From: Methylocystaceae bacterium
GTDB lineage: Bacteria; Pseudomonadota; Alphaproteobacteria; Rhodospirillales; Terasakiellaceae
Direction of reading: 5' to 3'
DNA: 64,000 bases
Assembly: GCA_013373205.1 (NCBI GenBank)
Contig: JABXIG010000003.1
Location: forward strand, 1,219,853 to 1,283,852
How positions within the stretch are numbered: the stretch's first letter is position 1; every line of letters begins with the position of its first letter. Made by a program: the position numbers and the translations under genes. Below, one piece after another: positions 42,198 through 51,411 of the stretch. Under the pieces are notes generated by a model. It did no database searches. It was not told the DNA's origin and was given only the letters and a program-made list of their open reading frames with translations.

Positions 42198-43352
42198 ATG
42201 AAAAAATATATCTTCTTGATTGGTGGTTGTCTGCTTGCGACACCGTCCAGCGCCGACACGCTTGATTTCGCCATGGGCAAAGCCTTGTTTGATCGCCCTT
42301 GGACCTCAGCTCCTGCGGCCACACAAGCAACAGACGGTCTAGGCCCGCTTTTCAATGCACGTTCCTGCCTTGCCTGTCACCCAAAGTCAGGGCGTGGGGT
42401 GATTGATCGCGCCGAAAATGGACAATTAAGTGGTCGCGGCTACGTCATTCGCATCGGAAACGAAAAAGGTGAAGACGACCCCGTCTATGGACATCAGTTG
42501 CAAACCAATGCCATTCATGGCTTTAAGGGGGAAGCCAAAGTCTTTTATGAAGACGGCTATTACAAGCTGACAGAACTGACTTATGGAGAGATGGCTGAAG
42601 ATAGCAAGTTCGCCGGGCGTTTGTCCCAACCGCTTTACGGTCTGGGCCTTCTTGATCGTATCAGTGATGAGACCTTGCTTGCGCTGGCAGATCCCGATGA
42701 TAAAAACAAGGATGGAATATCCGGTCGTGTGAATATGGTCGATGGCAAGATTGGACGCTTTGCCTGGAAAGCCACAGCCCCTACCCTTGAAATTCAAGCC
42801 GCCAATGCCTTTTCAAATGACATCGGCATGTCCACCCCGGTTCACCCCCAACATTACGGAGATTGCACAAAAGCCCAACAAGACTGTCGACAAGGCCCAA
42901 GCGGGGCCAGCCCCCAGTTTGAAAACCTTGAAATTGACAGCCAAATGTTACATCTGGTGACAACCTATCTTAAAGGTCTGAAACCACCCGCCCCAACGAC
43001 CTTAAAAGATGACGGTTTATTCACCTCAACCGGATGTGCGGCTTGTCATATCCCTGTGCTAACCACATCAGATGGTCGCAAAGTTCAGGCCTATACCGAC
43101 CTGTTATTGCACAACATGGGTGATGCATTAGCCGATGGAATCCGTGAAGGGGACGCATCCGGGCGCGAGTGGCGCACGCAACCCTTGTGGGGCACACGTG
43201 ATACAAAACTTTTTCTCCATGACGGACGTGCTAAATCTGTGGAAGAAGCCATCTCTTTTCATGGTGGCGAAGCTCAATCGGCCAAAGAGCGCTTTTACAA
43301 CCTGTCAAAAGGCGCTAAAACAAAATTGCTTGCCTTCATCAATAGCCTGTAA
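42198..43352 (+). CDS. Di-heme oxidoreductase-like protein (DUF1111)
   Basis: The 384-residue precursor has a signal peptide and two heme c motifs, CLACH and CAACH, in the DUF1111 (di-heme, formerly thiol oxidoreductase) arrangement. LFNARSCLACHPKSGRG and WRTQPLWGTRDTKLFLHDGR are typical. It is periplasmic and redox-active. In many bacteria it lies between two imelysin genes, as here, in iron-controlled clusters. The start at 42198 gives the signal peptide; 24 upstream in-frame residues are not convincing. Confidence 0.9.
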   Translation: MKKYIFLIGGCLLATPSSADTLDFAMGKALFDRPWTSAPAATQATDGLGPLFNARSCLACHPKSGRGVIDRAENGQLSGRGYVIRIGNEKGEDDPVYGHQLQTNAIHGFKGEAKVFYEDGYYKLTELTYGEMAEDSKFAGRLSQPLYGLGLLDRISDETLLALADPDDKNKDGISGRVNMVDGKIGRFAWKATAPTLEIQAANAFSNDIGMSTPVHPQHYGDCTKAQQDCRQGPSGASPQFENLEIDSQMLHLVTTYLKGLKPPAPTTLKDDGLFTSTGCAACHIPVLTTSDGRKVQAYTDLLLHNMGDALADGIREGDASGREWRTQPLWGTRDTKLFLHDGRAKSVEEAISFHGGEAQSAKERFYNLSKGAKTKLLAFINSL

Positions 43353-43364
43353 GGACAAAATCTT

Positions 43365-44375
43365 ATGAAACGCTTTTTTCTGTTTTCCTTCCTCCTGCTC
43401 AGTCCTATTGCTGTACAAGCAGCCCCTTCAATGCAGGAAATGTCCTTAAAAGTAACTGAAGAATTCATCCTTCCGGCCTATGATGACTTTGCAAAACAAG
43501 CCCATGCCCAATCCGAACTCTGGGGTGAAACCTGTGATGCGGAAAAACTTAAACCCGCTTTTCAAAAAACATCAGATGCCTGGGCCAAAGTGCAACATAT
43601 CAACTTTGGTCCCATCACGTCACTTTTGCGCCGCGATCGTCTTTATCACTGGCCGGAGCGTCGTAATTCAATTTCAAAAAGCATAAATAAGTCTCTTGCA
43701 GACAAGGATCCTGCCTCCCTTGATCTAGATAAATTTGCCAGCACCAGCGTGGCCTTACAAGGGCTGCCCGCGCTTGAACGTCTGCTTTACAGTGACGGTC
43801 TGCTGGACGGCGACTTCGCTTGCAAATTGGGCCATACCATTGCGCTGAATATTGAAAAAATTGCTACGGGCACAGATAAAGACTGGCAAGAAGCTCTGGT
43901 CAATATTAAGGAAGGCATCGCCCATCCGATCTATTTTGAATCCATGGATGAAGTTGCCATCCGCTTTTTCACTGAAATGCTCGCAGGTTTTCAAATGATT
44001 ACAGATCAAAAGATTGCCCTGCCCTTAAGCAGCAGTCTTAAAAAAGCCAATGGCAAACGCGCTGAAGGTTGGCGCAGCAATCGATCTACACGTTATATCC
44101 AGCAAAACAGTCTGGCTTTAATGGCAATGGCAAAACCCTTTATGTCGTTCATGCCTGACGACGTGGAAAAGCAGGTTGTCGCACAATTCACCGTCTTTGC
44201 CCGCGCGGCCAATGCCCTGCCGCTGTCCATTAAAGACGGTGTGAAAGATGAAGAAGGCCGGGCAAAGATTAAAAAGTTTTTGGACGAAACCCGCACCACA
44301 CGCAACCTTCTCGTCCAAACATTTACCAAACACCTTGGCCTGACTGTCGGGTTTAACAGCCTGGATGGAGATTAA
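43365..44375 (+). CDS. Second imelysin-family protein
   Basis: The 336-residue precursor has a signal peptide (cleavage after VQA) and an imelysin-type helical domain: LKPAFQKTSDAWAKVQHINFGPI, then ALQGLPALERLLY in place of the GxHxxE segment. That motif is altered (LPALERLLY), so its metal or ligand site differs from the first imelysin. It follows the DUF1111 gene by 12 bp and precedes DUF1513 by 5 bp, so one transcript is likely. Confidence 0.88.
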   Translation: MKRFFLFSFLLLSPIAVQAAPSMQEMSLKVTEEFILPAYDDFAKQAHAQSELWGETCDAEKLKPAFQKTSDAWAKVQHINFGPITSLLRRDRLYHWPERRNSISKSINKSLADKDPASLDLDKFASTSVALQGLPALERLLYSDGLLDGDFACKLGHTIALNIEKIATGTDKDWQEALVNIKEGIAHPIYFESMDEVAIRFFTEMLAGFQMITDQKIALPLSSSLKKANGKRAEGWRSNRSTRYIQQNSLALMAMAKPFMSFMPDDVEKQVVAQFTVFARAANALPLSIKDGVKDEEGRAKIKKFLDETRTTRNLLVQTFTKHLGLTVGFNSLDGD

Positions 44376-44380
44376 GTAAC

Positions 44381-45433
44381 ATGGATAGACGTGATTTTCT
44401 ACGCCTTGGAAGCGCAGCATTCACAACTGCAACCTTCTTTCCGCAGCTCAGCTTTGCAGGCACCCTACCCCATGGATGGCTTAACGGTTTTAAAGATAAC
44501 CAAGGCCGTTATGGTGTTGCCTACATTGATCAAAAGCTACAAGCCGAGGTTCTTTTCCATACACCACTACGCCTGCATGGTATTTACAAACATCCGACAC
44601 GTGATCTGATTGTCGCCCCTGCGCGCCGTCCGGATACAGAGCTCTATGTCTTTGATGTGACCACAAAATCCATCAAAGTCATCACAGCAGATGAGGGACG
44701 CCATTTTTATGGTCATGGACAATTTAATCAGGATGGCACCCTCTATTTCACCACAGAAAATGCCTATGATGAAGAACGCGGCATGGTCGGCGTTTATGAT
44801 GTCACCCAAGGCTTTAAACGCATTGCGGAATGGTCAAGCGGTGGGATCGGCCCGCACCAGATGCGTCTTTACAAAAATCGACTGATCATCGCCAATGGCG
44901 GTATCCTAACCCATCCCGACACAGGCCGTGCGACCCTAAATATGGATGACATGGCGCCGAACCTGACCTATATCGATATAACAACGGGCCAAATTACACA
45001 GCAGTTCAGCCTGTCCGAAGATCTGCAACATCTTTCCATTCGTCATATTGATGTTGATGATAACGGTATCGTCTATATGGGCCTGCAAGATCAGGTGAAA
45101 AACCGCCGTGATTTGCCTCTGGTCTGGAAAACAAATGGCGACACACTTGACATGATGGATGAACCTGTCGAAGGCTGGGAAATATTCAACGGGTATATTG
45201 GTAGTGTCAGCACGAATACACACGGGTTGTGCGTAGCCTCGCCCCGTGGTGGCTGCGCCCATATATGGGATCAAACCGGCACAACTTATATCAAACAAAA
45301 AGATGTCTGTGGTGTCTCAAAAAATGCTGATGGATCTTTTATCCTGACATCGGGCGAAGGCATTGTTCGTGACCTCGACGGTCAAAACCAACGCCATGCC
45401 CTCCATTTTGATAACCATTGCCAGGCTGTTTAA
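44381..45433 (+). CDS. DUF1513 Tat-exported protein
   Basis: The 350-residue precursor has a Tat signal (MDRRDFLRLGSAAFTTATFF) and a beta-propeller-like body with HGIYKHPTRDLIVAPARRP, GHGQFNQDGTLYFTTEN and GGIGPHQMRL. DUF1513 proteins accompany imelysin/DUF1111 clusters. Their function is unknown, and periplasmic iron or heme handling is inferred from context. It converges with the FAD oxidoreductase, sharing 4 bp. Confidence 0.9.
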   Translation: MDRRDFLRLGSAAFTTATFFPQLSFAGTLPHGWLNGFKDNQGRYGVAYIDQKLQAEVLFHTPLRLHGIYKHPTRDLIVAPARRPDTELYVFDVTTKSIKVITADEGRHFYGHGQFNQDGTLYFTTENAYDEERGMVGVYDVTQGFKRIAEWSSGGIGPHQMRLYKNRLIIANGGILTHPDTGRATLNMDDMAPNLTYIDITTGQITQQFSLSEDLQHLSIRHIDVDDNGIVYMGLQDQVKNRRDLPLVWKTNGDTLDMMDEPVEGWEIFNGYIGSVSTNTHGLCVASPRGGCAHIWDQTGTTYIKQKDVCGVSKNADGSFILTSGEGIVRDLDGQNQRHALHFDNHCQAV

Positions 45434-46695
45434 CGCGCATTAATAAAATGATGTCCACGCGCGCCTAATTCGATAAAGAAGCTTTGCGTTTTGGTAAAGG
45501 CTTCGGCCTTCAATTTTGCTTGAGCTAATGGCACATCATCGGCGTCATTACTTTGCACAAATTCTGCTAAGGCTTTCCCAAACACGGTGCCCGGTGCAAT
45601 ACCACGCCCATTATAGCCCCAAACCATGGCCCAGCCCGGCATAGGGTTGGCGAAGCGCGGGATATGGTCGTTGGTCAGGGCGATGCGACCATACCATTGA
45701 TGGGTGAAGGGCTTGTCTTTCAATTCCGGGTAAAGCTGCGCCATTGTCCTGCGTGCCCAGTTTATGTGGAAAGCCCCGCCCATATGATCCAGATTACCAA
45801 TACTTCCTATGACAAATCGGCCTTCATCATTTAACCGGAAAGATGTCAGGATGGTATTGGTATCCCAGCAGCCCTGTTTGCCTTTTAAGATCCGTGCCAG
45901 CTGATTCGGGCTTAATGGATCAGTTGCGACCTGAAAATAATAAAGCGATGACATGGCAGGTGGTTGATTAGCCTGAGCATGTTCATGATAAGCGTTTGTT
46001 GCGCAAATAACTTTCTCAGCTGCAACCTTGCCTTTTTCAGTTTGCAAGCTCCACCCATTGGTCGTTTGCTCTGCCTTTAAAACCGCGCTTTTTTCATAAA
46101 TTTTCACACCATGGCTCATGGCGGCGCGTGCCAATCCACAAGCATATGACAAAGGTTGAACCGTCCCGGCACGTTTATCCAAAAGGGCCGCTTTATAGCG
46201 ATCCGTGCCCAGTGCGTCTGTCGTTTGGCTTTGATCCAATAAAGTAACCGGTGCGCCTTGATCTTGCCATTGTTGCAGGCGATCTTCCAAATCTTTCACA
46301 CCTTTGACATTGGGCGCGCAATGAAGCGTGCCATTTGTCTTTGCTTCACACTCCATGTCGTATTTTTGAACCAGATTAAAAACTTCAGCAGGTGCTTCCC
46401 CTAAAAATTTAATCAGTCTTTCACCTGTCTTTTCTCCTGTGCGGGCAATAACTTCAGCAGGTTTTAACCAAAGCCCCGCATTAACCAGCCCCACATTGCG
46501 ACCCGATCCGCCATGACCGATTTCATTCGCTTCCAATACCGCAACAGAAATACCTTTTTGCGCGAGATGGAGCGCCGCTGACAGACCGGTAAAGCCTGCA
46601 CCTATCACAGCAACGTCAACCTTATGTTCACCTGCAAGCTGTGGCATATCCAATAACAGGGGCGCCGTCGCACGCCATAAACTTTTTTCCTGCAC
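45430..46695 (-). CDS. FAD-dependent amine/imino-acid oxidoreductase (DadA/AmaA/PuuB-like)
   Basis: The 421-residue flavoprotein has the Rossmann motif VAVIGAGFTGLSAALHLAQKG, the GGSGRNVGLVN segment and the C-terminal GYNGRGIAPGTVFGKALAE of the DAO family. It oxidises a secondary amine or amino acid. The neighbouring ALDH7-type dehydrogenase suggests an AmaA-like pipecolate oxidase; gamma-glutamylputrescine oxidase is the main alternative. The start at GTG-46695 is set by GGGAGG five bases upstream. It is divergent from the aminotransferase operon. Confidence 0.88.
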   Translation of the reverse strand: MQEKSLWRATAPLLLDMPQLAGEHKVDVAVIGAGFTGLSAALHLAQKGISVAVLEANEIGHGGSGRNVGLVNAGLWLKPAEVIARTGEKTGERLIKFLGEAPAEVFNLVQKYDMECEAKTNGTLHCAPNVKGVKDLEDRLQQWQDQGAPVTLLDQSQTTDALGTDRYKAALLDKRAGTVQPLSYACGLARAAMSHGVKIYEKSAVLKAEQTTNGWSLQTEKGKVAAEKVICATNAYHEHAQANQPPAMSSLYYFQVATDPLSPNQLARILKGKQGCWDTNTILTSFRLNDEGRFVIGSIGNLDHMGGAFHINWARRTMAQLYPELKDKPFTHQWYGRIALTNDHIPRFANPMPGWAMVWGYNGRGIAPGTVFGKALAEFVQSNDADDVPLAQAKLKAEAFTKTQSFFIELGARGHHFINAR

Positions 46696-46959
46696 AAAAA
46701 CCTCCCATAAAAAAAGGGCTGAAAAGACAAATTTCACTTTAGGCACAAGCTACGGATTATGGTAGAGATATTTTTTCGCACAACATCAAATTTATTTTAT
46801 AGTAAGTGCTATTTTTAGATGTTTTTTATGATTTTTTCATAAGCAAAACCACTTTCCACAAATTATATTCATAGTAGAACAAAGAATTATCATTTTTACA
46901 GGCCTGACAAATTGGTTAGGTTAAATACAGGAATATTTGATCTAGCCAAAGGCCCCGAG

Positions 46960-48210
46960 ATGACACACGAGCAAACTGTCAGCACCAGCCTGAAACGCCT
47001 TCACCCCCTTCTCATTGAAAAAGGGGAAAATGCATTTGTCTGGGATAATACAGGTAAGCGATACATTGATTTTGTCGGCGGCATCGGTGTTTTATCCGTC
47101 GGTCACCGTCACCCGAAAGTTATTAAGGCTGCAAAAAGTCAGTTAGATCAACTGACACACAGCTGCTTTAACGCGCTGCCCCATCAGGGTTATCTGAATG
47201 TAACGGACTGGCTCGCCAACAACCTGCCGATCACGGGTCCGCTCACCAGCATGCTGACGAACAGCGGCGCTGAGTCCATGGAAAACGCCTTAAAAGTCGC
47301 GCGGGCCTACACCGGACGTACTGGCGTCATCGCCTTTGACGGTGGTTTTCATGGCCGCACCCTTGCAACACTTGCCCTAACAGGTAAGGTTGCCCCTTAT
47401 AAGAACAAGCTGGGCCCCCTGCCCGGTCCTGTCCATCATGTACCCTTTGCCAGTATCAATAATGATATTATGGTCGAAGATACCCTAAAGGCTATTCACC
47501 GTTTGTTTAAAGTCACCATCTCATCAGAAGATATTGCTGCCATTGTGCTGGAACCCGTGCAAGGAGAAGGTGGATTTTTAATGGCAGACCCTGAAATGGT
47601 ACAAGGTTTGCGCAAAATTTGTGATGACTTCGGTATCGTCCTGATTGCTGATGAAATTCAAAGTGGTTTTGCCCGTTCCGGCAAACTGTTTGCCATGGAA
47701 CATATGGGCTGTGAAGCCGATATTATTGTCATGGGTAAAGCCATTGGGGGCGGTTTCCCCTTAGGCGCATTGACGGGTCGTGCTGAGATGATGAATACTC
47801 TTGCACCCGGTGGGCTTGGTGGAACCTACAGCGGCAACCCGGTTGCCTGTGCCGCCGCCAGTGCAGTCTTTGACATTATCGATCATGAGGACCTAATCGG
47901 TTGCGCCAACCGCTTAGGAGCCCATATCAAAGATAAGATCGACCAATTATGTGAAACTAAAGCAGGTCTGCATATCGGTTCCGTTCGTGGCGTTGGGGCC
48001 ATGCGTGCCATAGAAATTGTCAATCCGGATGGAAGTGCAGCCGCAGATAAGCTTGCAAAAATTCTAACCCATTGCCGTGAAAACGGCTTGCTTTTAATGC
48101 CCAGTGGGGAAAATGGAAATGTCATTCGCTTCCTCCCCCCCTTAACGATCGAGTTGGAAAATGTCGATCGGGCCTTTACCTTAATAGAAGACGCGCTCAG
48201 CGCCCTTTAA
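46960..48210 (+). CDS. Class III PLP aminotransferase (GabT/lysine aminotransferase-like)
   Basis: The 416-residue protein has the class III signature: LTNSGAESMENALKVARAYTGR, FHGRTLATLALTGK, LEPVQGEGG, DEIQSGFARSGKLFA, and the PLP lysine in IVMGKAIGGGFPLG. Likely substrates are terminal amino groups such as GABA, 5-aminovalerate or lysine epsilon-amine. Its place before an ALDH7-type enzyme makes lysine or aminoadipate metabolism attractive. The start at 46960 is preferred; a 16-residue extension lacks a ribosome site. Confidence 0.92.
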   Translation: MTHEQTVSTSLKRLHPLLIEKGENAFVWDNTGKRYIDFVGGIGVLSVGHRHPKVIKAAKSQLDQLTHSCFNALPHQGYLNVTDWLANNLPITGPLTSMLTNSGAESMENALKVARAYTGRTGVIAFDGGFHGRTLATLALTGKVAPYKNKLGPLPGPVHHVPFASINNDIMVEDTLKAIHRLFKVTISSEDIAAIVLEPVQGEGGFLMADPEMVQGLRKICDDFGIVLIADEIQSGFARSGKLFAMEHMGCEADIIVMGKAIGGGFPLGALTGRAEMMNTLAPGGLGGTYSGNPVACAAASAVFDIIDHEDLIGCANRLGAHIKDKIDQLCETKAGLHIGSVRGVGAMRAIEIVNPDGSAAADKLAKILTHCRENGLLLMPSGENGNVIRFLPPLTIELENVDRAFTLIEDALSAL

Positions 48211-48230
48211 CCCTTAGGAGAAATTAAAAC

Positions 48231-49733
48231 ATGTCATATCAAGAAATCTTTGAAGCCCTCGGCCTGAGCAAAAGTGATTATGAAGGCGGCGACTTAGCCG
48301 TCCAAAGCCCGATTGATGGCGCAACCATCGCCAATGTTTCAACAACGCCGCTGGCTGACATGGATGCCATCATTGATAACGCCGATAAGGCTTTTAAAGA
48401 CTGGCGCATGGTCCCTGCCCCACGTCGCGGCGAATTGGTTCGCCTGCTGGGGGAAGAACTACGCGAAAACAAAGAATCTTTGGGCCGTTTGGTCTCCCTT
48501 GAATGTGGTAAAATTTATCAAGAAGGTCTGGGCGAAGTTCAGGAAATGATCGACATTTGCGACTTTGCCGTTGGTCTGTCACGTCAATTATACGGCCTGA
48601 CCATTGCCTCTGAACGCCCCGGTCACAACATGCGTGAAACTTGGCACCCGACAGGTCCGGTTGGCATTATTTCTGCTTTTAACTTCCCGGTTGCCGTTTG
48701 GTCGTGGAATGCTGCACTGGCTTTGGTCTGCGGCGATCCGATCATCTGGAAACCGTCTGAAAAGACACCTTTGACTGCCATGGCTTGTCAAAAAATCATG
48801 GAAAACGCCTTAAAACGTTTTGGCGATGATGCGCCTGCGCATCTGTCACAGCTGGTTCAAGGCATGCGTGAAATCGGCGAAGCTCTGGTCGACAGCCCGA
48901 AAGTCCCTGTTATTTCTGCCACAGGCTCCACACGTATGGGCCGCGAAGTTGGCCCGCGTGTTGCCCAACGTTTCGGTAAATCCATTCTAGAACTGGGTGG
49001 CAACAACGCCATGATCCTGACCCCATCAGCTGATCTGGATATGGCCTTGCGCGCCATCGTCTTTTCTGCGGTTGGGACATGCGGTCAGCGCTGTACATCA
49101 CTGCGTCGTCTGATTATTCAGGAAGATGTTAAAGACCAGCTTCTACCCAAACTGATTAAAGCCTACGAAGGAATTTCGGTTGGTAACCCGCTGGATGAAA
49201 GCAATCTAGTTGGCCCACTGGTCGATGAAGATGCGTTCAATAACATGCAAGATGCCCTTGCACGTGCCAAAGACGAAGGCGGGACCATTCATGGCGGAGA
49301 ACGCATCACAGATGGCGACCTTGCCAACGGTTTTTATGTTCGCCCAGCCATTGTTGAAATGCCTGCCCAATCTTCTGTGGTCTGCCACGAAACTTTTGCC
49401 CCGATTCTGTATGTCGTAACATACAAGACATTGGATGAAGCAATTGACTTGCAAAACAACGTCCCACAAGGCCTGTCTTCCTGCATCTTCTCAACAGACG
49501 TGCGTGAAACAGAATACTTCCTGTCTGCTGGTGGGTCCGATTGCGGTATTGCCAACGTCAACATCGGCCCAAGCGGGGCTGAAATCGGTGGTGCCTTTGG
49601 TGGTGAAAAAGAAACAGGTGGCGGGCGTGAGTCTGGATCAGACGCTTGGAAAGCTTACATGCGCCGCCAAACCAACACGGTCAACTATTCTCGCGAATTG
49701 CCACTGGCACAAGGGATCAAATTTGATGTCTAA
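48231..49733 (+). CDS. ALDH7-type aldehyde dehydrogenase (AASA/P6C dehydrogenase-like, AmaB)
   Basis: The 500-residue dehydrogenase has the N-terminal SPIDGATIANV, NAD-binding FNFPVAVWSWN and GSTRMGREVG, catalytic Glu in LELGGNNAMI and catalytic Cys in GTCGQRCTSLRRLI. The last pattern is characteristic of the ALDH7/antiquitin group. That group oxidises 2-aminoadipate 6-semialdehyde (or its cyclic form, piperideine-6-carboxylate) to 2-aminoadipate in lysine breakdown. It lies 20 bp after the aminotransferase and overlaps the TPP enzyme by 8 bp. Confidence 0.92.
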   Translation: MSYQEIFEALGLSKSDYEGGDLAVQSPIDGATIANVSTTPLADMDAIIDNADKAFKDWRMVPAPRRGELVRLLGEELRENKESLGRLVSLECGKIYQEGLGEVQEMIDICDFAVGLSRQLYGLTIASERPGHNMRETWHPTGPVGIISAFNFPVAVWSWNAALALVCGDPIIWKPSEKTPLTAMACQKIMENALKRFGDDAPAHLSQLVQGMREIGEALVDSPKVPVISATGSTRMGREVGPRVAQRFGKSILELGGNNAMILTPSADLDMALRAIVFSAVGTCGQRCTSLRRLIIQEDVKDQLLPKLIKAYEGISVGNPLDESNLVGPLVDEDAFNNMQDALARAKDEGGTIHGGERITDGDLANGFYVRPAIVEMPAQSSVVCHETFAPILYVVTYKTLDEAIDLQNNVPQGLSSCIFSTDVRETEYFLSAGGSDCGIANVNIGPSGAEIGGAFGGEKETGGGRESGSDAWKAYMRRQTNTVNYSRELPLAQGIKFDV

Positions 49734-51375
49734 GACGGGTGCCCAAATTCTTGTGGATTGTCTGGAAGCTTTAGGGTCAACCAAAGCTTTCGGCGTCCCC
49801 GGTGAAAGTTATCTGGCTGTGCTAGATGCGCTTTACGATTCATCCATCGACTTTGTTACTTGTCGTCAAGAAGGTGGGGCTGCCATGTCAGCCGAAGCCT
49901 TTGGCAAGCTGACAGGTGAGCCAGGCATTTGCATGGTAACACGAGGACCGGGCGCAACAAACGCCAGTGCGGGTGTCCATGTGGCCTATCAGGATTCAAC
50001 GCCTATGATCCTGTTTATCGGGCAGGTCGGGCGATCCATGGTCGAGCGCGAAGCTTTTCAGGAAATCGATTATCGTCGCATGTTTGGTCAAATGACAAAA
50101 TGGGTGGCACAAATTGATGATGCCGCGCGCATTCCTGAATTTATCTCCCATGCCTTCCATTGTGCAACAAACGGGCGTCCCGGCCCGGTTGTTCTGGCGT
50201 TACCTGAAGATATGCTGCGCGACGTGGTGGAAAAGTACGATATTCCAACTAGCTATAACCGTGCAGCCCCTGCGCCATCCCCAGACGAGTTTGCCCAACT
50301 GAGCGAACGTCTTCAAAAGGCTGAACGCCCCTTGATGATCGTTGGCGGTGGAAACTGGTCGGCCGATTGCGCCAAAGGCATCGCCGTCTTTGCTGAACAG
50401 AATAACCTGCCGGTAGCGACATCATTTCGTTGTCAGGATTACATCAATAACGACCATCCCAACTATGCCGGACATGTGGGCATCGGTATCGACCCGAAGT
50501 TGGCCGAAAAAATTAAACAGAGCGATCTGTTGATCCTGTTTGGCACCCGCCTGGGTGAAATGGCGAGCAATGGCTACAGCCTGTTGGATATCCCCTGCCC
50601 GAAACAGGAGGTGGTTCATATCCATACAAGTGCAGAAGAACTGGGGCGTGTTTATAACGTTGGCCTAGCCATCAATTGCGCCCCCAAGACATTGATTGCC
50701 ATGTTAAAGGAAAAAGGTCAGATTTGCACACGTTCAACAACAGAATGGGTTGCGACATGTCGCAGTGGCTATGACGCCTTTTTGGATGTTGCCCAAGTCG
50801 CCAGCCATGTGGAGCTGAAAGAAATTATCACACAGACCCGTGATGCTTTGGATGATGATGCAATTGTGACCAACTGTGCAGGCAATTATGCGATCTGGTT
50901 ACATCGTTTCTTCAAATACCGCGATTATCGCACACAACTGGCCCCAACATCCGGGTCCATGGGATATGGTGTGCCCGCAGCCGTTGCTGCCGCCAGTGCA
51001 AACCCGGATAAACAAGTGATCTGTTTTGCTGGGGACGGGGGTTTCATGATGATCTGTCAGGAATTGGCAACCGCTGTTCAACATGACATGAACATGACCG
51101 TGGTGATCGTCAATAACGCCATGTACGGCACCATCCGCATGCATCAGGAACGAAATTACCCTGAACGCACCAGCGGAACCGACCTTAAAAACCCCGATTT
51201 TGTTGCCATGGCCAAAGCCTTTGGCGCAAGCGGGGAACTGGTTACAAAGACCGAAGACTATGCTGGTGCACTAGTTCGTGCACTTTCACATAAAGGTGTG
51301 TCTGTGATTGAAATTCAGACAGACCCGAATGTGATTACGCCTGTTGCAGATATTGCATCATTGCGTAAAAAATAA
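49726..51375 (+). CDS. Thiamine-diphosphate-dependent enzyme, acetolactate-synthase-like
   Basis: The 549-residue protein has the N-terminal FGVPGESYLAVLDAL with the catalytic Glu region (RQEGGAAMSAEAFGKLTG), a central domain (about 190-340), and the TPP/Mg motif GDGGFMMICQELATAV-NN. It belongs to the ALS/pyruvate oxidase/2-keto-acid decarboxylase group. The operon suggests a keto acid made by the aminotransferase, for example 2-oxoadipate, as substrate; that is inference. True AHAS partners (ilvN) are absent. The start at 49726 overlaps the ALDH end; the longer in-frame ORF runs inside ALDH. Confidence 0.9.
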   Translation: MSKTGAQILVDCLEALGSTKAFGVPGESYLAVLDALYDSSIDFVTCRQEGGAAMSAEAFGKLTGEPGICMVTRGPGATNASAGVHVAYQDSTPMILFIGQVGRSMVEREAFQEIDYRRMFGQMTKWVAQIDDAARIPEFISHAFHCATNGRPGPVVLALPEDMLRDVVEKYDIPTSYNRAAPAPSPDEFAQLSERLQKAERPLMIVGGGNWSADCAKGIAVFAEQNNLPVATSFRCQDYINNDHPNYAGHVGIGIDPKLAEKIKQSDLLILFGTRLGEMASNGYSLLDIPCPKQEVVHIHTSAEELGRVYNVGLAINCAPKTLIAMLKEKGQICTRSTTEWVATCRSGYDAFLDVAQVASHVELKEIITQTRDALDDDAIVTNCAGNYAIWLHRFFKYRDYRTQLAPTSGSMGYGVPAAVAAASANPDKQVICFAGDGGFMMICQELATAVQHDMNMTVVIVNNAMYGTIRMHQERNYPERTSGTDLKNPDFVAMAKAFGASGELVTKTEDYAGALVRALSHKGVSVIEIQTDPNVITPVADIASLRKK

Positions 51376-51411
51376 AATGAGATAAGGTAACGGCGTGTAC
51401 AAATTAAATTC

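Noticed and set aside
49435-49725. N-terminal extension of the TPP enzyme ORF
   Set aside because: It lies inside the aldehyde dehydrogenase gene in another frame. The TPP family begins at the MSKTGAQILVD start (49726).
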